From assembly GCA_003024985.2 (NCBI GenBank), contig PXIH01S0004724.1: a DNA stretch of 10,713 nt; one strand, given 5' to 3'. Below, piece after piece: positions 7,783-10,713 of the stretch. The translations under genes and the position numbers were made by a program. The notes beneath the pieces are model-generated. The model searched no databases. It saw only the letters and a list, made by a program, of their open reading frames with translations, and had not been told where the DNA came from. Each line of letters starts with the position of its first letter. The stretch's first letter is position 1. This DNA is from Euperipatoides rowelli. Taxonomy: Eukaryota; Onychophora; Udeonychophora; Euonychophora; Peripatopsidae.

Positions 7783-8328
7783 CTGAAAAATATATAAAGT
7801 ATGCATATAAGTTAATGTGTATAAAATATAGCTGGAAACAATTTTTATAGGACAAGCATATAATACATCCATATGCTATAATTGGCATTTTCAATTAAAA
7901 TCTTATTTATAAAAGATGTACTATAAAAAAAAATATTTTTTTATTATTTAATAGTAATTTCTGCTTATAATTAACAAGAATGGCTCTTTATACCTCCAAA
8001 CTACAACCTGTAAAATAAATTTATATTTAAGTTGATTTTCTGAATGAAGGCATAGGCTAAGTCAATTATTTAAAAATGCAATGCAAGATGTCTAAAAATA
8101 AATAAAACTATAGACAGCCTATTACAACTATCAAGCACAGTATATGAATAACCTAAGAAATATTCAGGTTCCAAAAAGTACAAATAACAAATTGAGGGTG
8201 ATCATAAATCAACATGTTCTGGTATCTAAGAGTAGTAAAAATTGTACTGAAATAGCAAATGAAAATATTGGTCTTATTTGGTCTGGACCACAATGATTTA
8301 AGGTTTTAAGAATCATTATCATATACAT
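7783..8328. other. Upstream intron or flank, no firm gene
   Basis: This is AT-rich DNA. One phase-compatible candidate exon is visible on the minus strand at 8182-8246 (acceptor GCTATTTCAG, donor T|GTACTT, peptide containing RYQNMLIYDHPQFVI). Its donor is weak and I do not annotate it. I see nothing else that stands out. Confidence 0.4.
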
Positions 8329-8635
8329 TGTAACGAATTGTATGTTTATATAATTATTATTATTTATATTGGTGGTCTTGTTGTTTGGTTTTAAATATTA
8401 GTTAAAAATAAAATCGGAGGGCGGCGTTTTCAAATCCAGGGAAAGTAAGAGACGCCTCTCATACACTACCCGCTGGAAGAGCCAGCTTCCAGACAAGTCT
8501 GCTGTCGTGCCGAGTGAATTGCCACCATTCAATTTGATTCAAATATTCATCACAAGATTGAAAGAAGGAAATAATTATAACAAGCCGATGTTTCTGTTGA
8601 CTGGATAAATTAGTAAACTAATATAAGGTAAGTTT
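8329..8635 (+). mobile_element. Probable Ty3/gypsy-type LTR (truncated element)
   Basis: The stretch starts TGTAACGAATTGTATG, an opening typical of gypsy-type LTRs. It has AT-rich promoter-like DNA with TATATAATTA near 8348, a GC-richer body (8417-8530) with several CpGs, and ends just before TTTTGGCGACATGAACC, which resembles the leader that follows many gypsy LTRs. The size of about 305 bp is normal. The closing CA is not clear (the sequence there is GGTAAGTTTT), and no second LTR, gag or pol is in the window, so it would be a truncated copy. An alternative is a host 5' UTR exon on the plus strand ending at the good donor-like ATAAG|GTAAGT (about 8627). Confidence 0.5.
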
Positions 8636-8660
8636 TGGCGACATGAACCAGAAACTGGTT
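8636..8660 (+). other. Primer-binding-like leader after the LTR, with hairpin
   Basis: TGGCGACATGAACCAG directly follows the presumed LTR end, where the tRNA primer site of a gypsy element would lie. AACCAG (8646-8651) and CTGGTT (8655-8660) form a 6-bp stem with a 3-base loop. The primer tRNA cannot be named from this alone. Confidence 0.35.
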
Positions 8661-10009
8661 GGTTCAATTGGTTCGATGTGGTTAGCAGTGTTCCCAACAC
8701 TTATTTCAATGTTTTACTGACCTGCCACAGAAAATGCCCACATGATCAAATAGTTGATTAATAAAACAATATTTTAATACAATAAGTTAGTTTTAGGTTA
8801 TAATAATGACTTTACTGTTGATATCTAGCACAGATTAAGTATAATTGACAAATTGATTTTTTCCCTTAGAATAATCAAATTCACCAGAATTCTCGCAAAA
8901 CTTCAAACCCCAGAACTTTCCCCGCACCAGTAGAAATCCCCCATTTATGGAGAATTCCCACAGATCGGCAACACTGGTGGTTAGCTATAAAACGTCACAT
9001 CTGATATGTTTGGTTAGACTTTTGGATGATCGCAAAAACTCTTTGGTTGGCTTTTGTAGTTAGTTTTAAAAATAGCTTCTGGAAAGCAAAAAAATAATGG
9101 CTAGCAATAAAAACCTGTTAATTTAAATCTCTGAGAATATAATAAATTTCACATCCAGAGTTAATTATGACCTATTTTTACAGTTGAAGAGCCATTCTAG
9201 AGTCTAAACCATCAAATATTTTTATATTTATTGAATGGGATTTCACCATTCAAATACATTTTGGCTACCAAGATATCGGGATCTTCAGCTTTAGATTGTT
9301 TTCATGATCCCTCATTAATATTTAATATATAACATAGAAATCTGATAAAATAAAAATAAAGCAAGCGAATGCTAGATCATTAAATGCTCAAAATAATTCC
9401 TAAAAATCTCTTATTGATACAATAATAACGATTATTTGTTTTTTTATTTTATTATACTTTATTATTCCAAAGTCGTAATTTGATTTTTATTCCATGAGAT
9501 AGAAAATAGAGCCAATTACAAANCAGTGATAGAAGTTGCATTAGAAATAGTAAGCTATCTAACATAGTAGTCGTTATCTGAAATACAAGAAAACATCGCG
9601 TGTAAAAAAAAATAAAAAAATAGGAAAAACTCAAATCTCTAAACTGAAATAAAACCCGGCCATCAATAAAATATTAACTGCTTCTTTCAATAAACTTATA
9701 ACTTGAAAACTATTATTATTGTTATCGTTTTTTAACAAGGACTGCATAAAGCCTAGCACTTCTACAGTAATTACTTTAGTATAAATTAGCCGTTTAAAAT
9801 CATAAATCAATTAAAATGTCAGTACAAATTTTATAAATAGTATTATTTTAGTCACAAAACAAGTATTCAGAACTTTAATTTATTGCCAGCAAAGCCAGTT
9901 AAATGTTTTATTTTTTTATTAAAGTACTTCAAGATAGGAGGCTACCGTATTTTCTTTATTTCCAGAATGTTTTTAACTTTATANTGTATTATAATCGAAG
10001 ANAAAGGTA
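8661..10009. other. Non-coding stretch with a GC-richer patch
   Basis: There is no supported gene. A patch at about 8870-9060 is clearly richer in G+C and CpG than its surroundings, with ATTCTCGCAAAACTTC, CCCCGCACCAG and CGGCAACACTGG. It could be a repeat fragment or an old promoter. Splice-like signals on the minus strand give a possible 16-nt microexon (9115-9130) and a possible exon ending at 9577, neither convincing. One N is at 9523 and one at 9984. Confidence 0.4.
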
Positions 10010-10038
10010 TTTATTTATTTAATTATTAAATAAATAAA
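10010..10038. repeat. Inverted repeat, 14-bp arms with 1-base centre
   Basis: TTTATTTATTTAAT (10010-10023) and ATTAAATAAATAAA (10025-10038) are exact reverse complements around a single T. With one bulged A the stem extends through AGGT (10005-10008) and ACCT (10039-10042). Ambiguous bases lie just outside both shoulders (10002, 10043, 10045). Confidence 0.85.
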
Positions 10039-10226
10039 ACCTNTNGACAAAATTATAGGTTCTTCTTCCAAAATGTTAAAATTAAAAAATTTCCGCTCTC
10101 ATTTGTTATGATTAAATCTTTCATCGTAACAGCCATTTTTTAACCAAACCAATCGAATCAGCTATCTATAGACATGTTCATCATTAGATTTTTTCAGTGT
10201 GTTTCATTTATTTGGATTATACCTGG

Positions 10227-10234
10227 TCACGTGA
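10227..10234. promoter_or_regulatory. Palindromic E-box TCACGTGA (CLEAR-like)
   Basis: GGTCACGTGAAC contains the 8-bp palindrome TCACGTGA and matches 9 of 10 bases of the GTCACGTGAC motif bound by MITF/TFE and USF-type factors. In isolation an 8-mer is weak evidence. It would matter only if a promoter lies nearby. Confidence 0.2.
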
Positions 10235-10565
10235 ACATTTAACTTTATAGACGAACGATCAAAGTTATTAGCCCTTTCTGAGTAGCAAAGTACTTGATCA
10301 TAATAAAAGTTTAGTAAGCTTTTATGCAATAATAATTCCGCTGCAATTGAAGATAAAATTCTTGCTTATGGGGATATTTAAAATCAAAGTATGTTTCCCC
10401 CCAAAAAAATGAATGTAAAATCATGATTAGGATTGCAGATGATTAAAATGAAAAATTAGCTCTATCCCATCATCTAAGATATTGTAATCACTCAGTATTT
10501 ATATAACAATTTCAATTCTTTTAATAAATTCATAGTGAAAGCAACAATAACTTTTTTTTATCCAC

Positions 10566-10649
10566 CATTTTGAAACTCAAATCTCACGAAGTAACCCACC
10601 TCTCGAGCAGGGTTGGAAAGTTTGAAACGAAAAGCATGGAGTTTTTATA
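10566..10649 (-). promoter_or_regulatory. Candidate TATA box and start codon on the minus strand
   Basis: On the minus strand TATAAAA (10649-10643) is followed about 75 bases later by CAAAATGG, a good animal start context (ATG at 10568-10566), encoding MVDKKKLLLLSL before a TGA. The spacing would suit a first exon of a minus-strand gene, possibly the same one. No good donor follows the ATG in a phase I can link to exon 7745-7782, so this is only a suggestion. Confidence 0.15.
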
Positions 10650-10659
10650 CGGTATAGGA

Positions 10660-10713
10660 CAGGGGTGTCCAAGCATTTTTGTCTTGGTGCCAAAATTTAG
10701 AATTTGTTTGGCA
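10660..10713. mobile_element. hAT-type transposon terminus running off the right edge
   Basis: CAGGGGTGTCCAAGCATTTT at 10660 is very close to the standard CAGGGGTGTCCAAACTTTTT end of many animal hAT (Charlie-like) elements and is followed by GGTGCCAAAATTTAG. The 8 bases before it, GTATAGGA (10652-10659), would be the target duplication, to be matched beyond the window. No transposase is visible in the 54 bases present. Confidence 0.55.

Noticed and set aside
7861-7931. Minus-strand frame after a T-rich acceptor at 7922 (ILIENANYSIWMYYM)
   Set aside because: The only GT donor leaves two extra bases, which is out of phase with the next exon.
7994-8007. Possible 14-nt minus-strand microexon flanked by TTTTACAG and GTATAA
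   Set aside because: In the phase needed to reach 7745-7782 it contains a stop codon.
9060-9103. Minus-strand acceptor TTTTTTTGCTTTCCAG with two open frames after it
   Set aside because: No donor of reasonable quality in a phase that can be tied to the gene.
9524-9577. Possible 54-nt minus-strand exon (acceptor TTGTATTTCAG; ITTTMLDSLLFLMQ)
   Set aside because: The donor depends on an N at 9523, and the phase does not fit exon 7745-7782.
1-10713. tRNA, rRNA, snRNA or CRISPR-like structure
   Set aside because: I looked for tRNA box motifs, regularly spaced repeats and conserved rRNA words and saw none that hold up.

Overview
This is a strongly AT-rich eukaryotic window with no bacterial or phage features. 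Large introns, consensus splice sites, simple repeats and a decayed non-LTR retrotransposon point to an invertebrate animal. The Jockey-like reverse transcriptase leans toward an arthropod, but this is inference. A few N bases (7699, 9523, 9984, 10002, 10043, 10045) suggest draft-quality sequence.

Main result: a split gene on the minus strand. Reading from high to low coordinates, I find five exons (7745-7782, 5208-5300, 1397-1495, 483-635, and a probable terminal exon 259-306). Each is open in only one frame, or reads in phase with its neighbours. Every junction between them falls on a codon boundary (phase 0), and most have recognisable polypyrimidine-AG acceptors and GT donors. Together they encode about 143 residues: an acidic, Ser/Asp/Asn-rich stretch, then a Ser/Pro/Thr-rich linker, then a more ordered C-terminal segment. 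I do not recognise the protein. Its 5' end lies beyond 7782, and I could not settle the upstream exons.

The intron between 5208 and 1495 carries a degenerate plus-strand LINE (about 1742-3817 coding remnant, then 3' UTR), antisense to the host gene. It has several frameshifts and stops. The catalytic aspartates of RT motif C are deleted and motif A is severely shortened, so it is dead. The intron between 7745 and 5300 holds a palindromic ATACAGTATAT-type array (5484-5617) and a possible worn DNA transposon (5961-7475). Upstream of 7782 there is a probable Ty3/gypsy-type LTR with adjoining primer-binding-like sequence (8329-8651), a GC-richer patch (8870-9060), a near-perfect inverted repeat with Ns at its shoulders (about 10010-10038), and a hAT-type transposon terminus that runs off the right edge (10660-10713).

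No RNA gene, CRISPR array or operon was seen. Nothing here amounts to a clearly new biological system. The best leads are the unrecognised minus-strand gene and the weak splice donor sitting beside a TTTA microsatellite.
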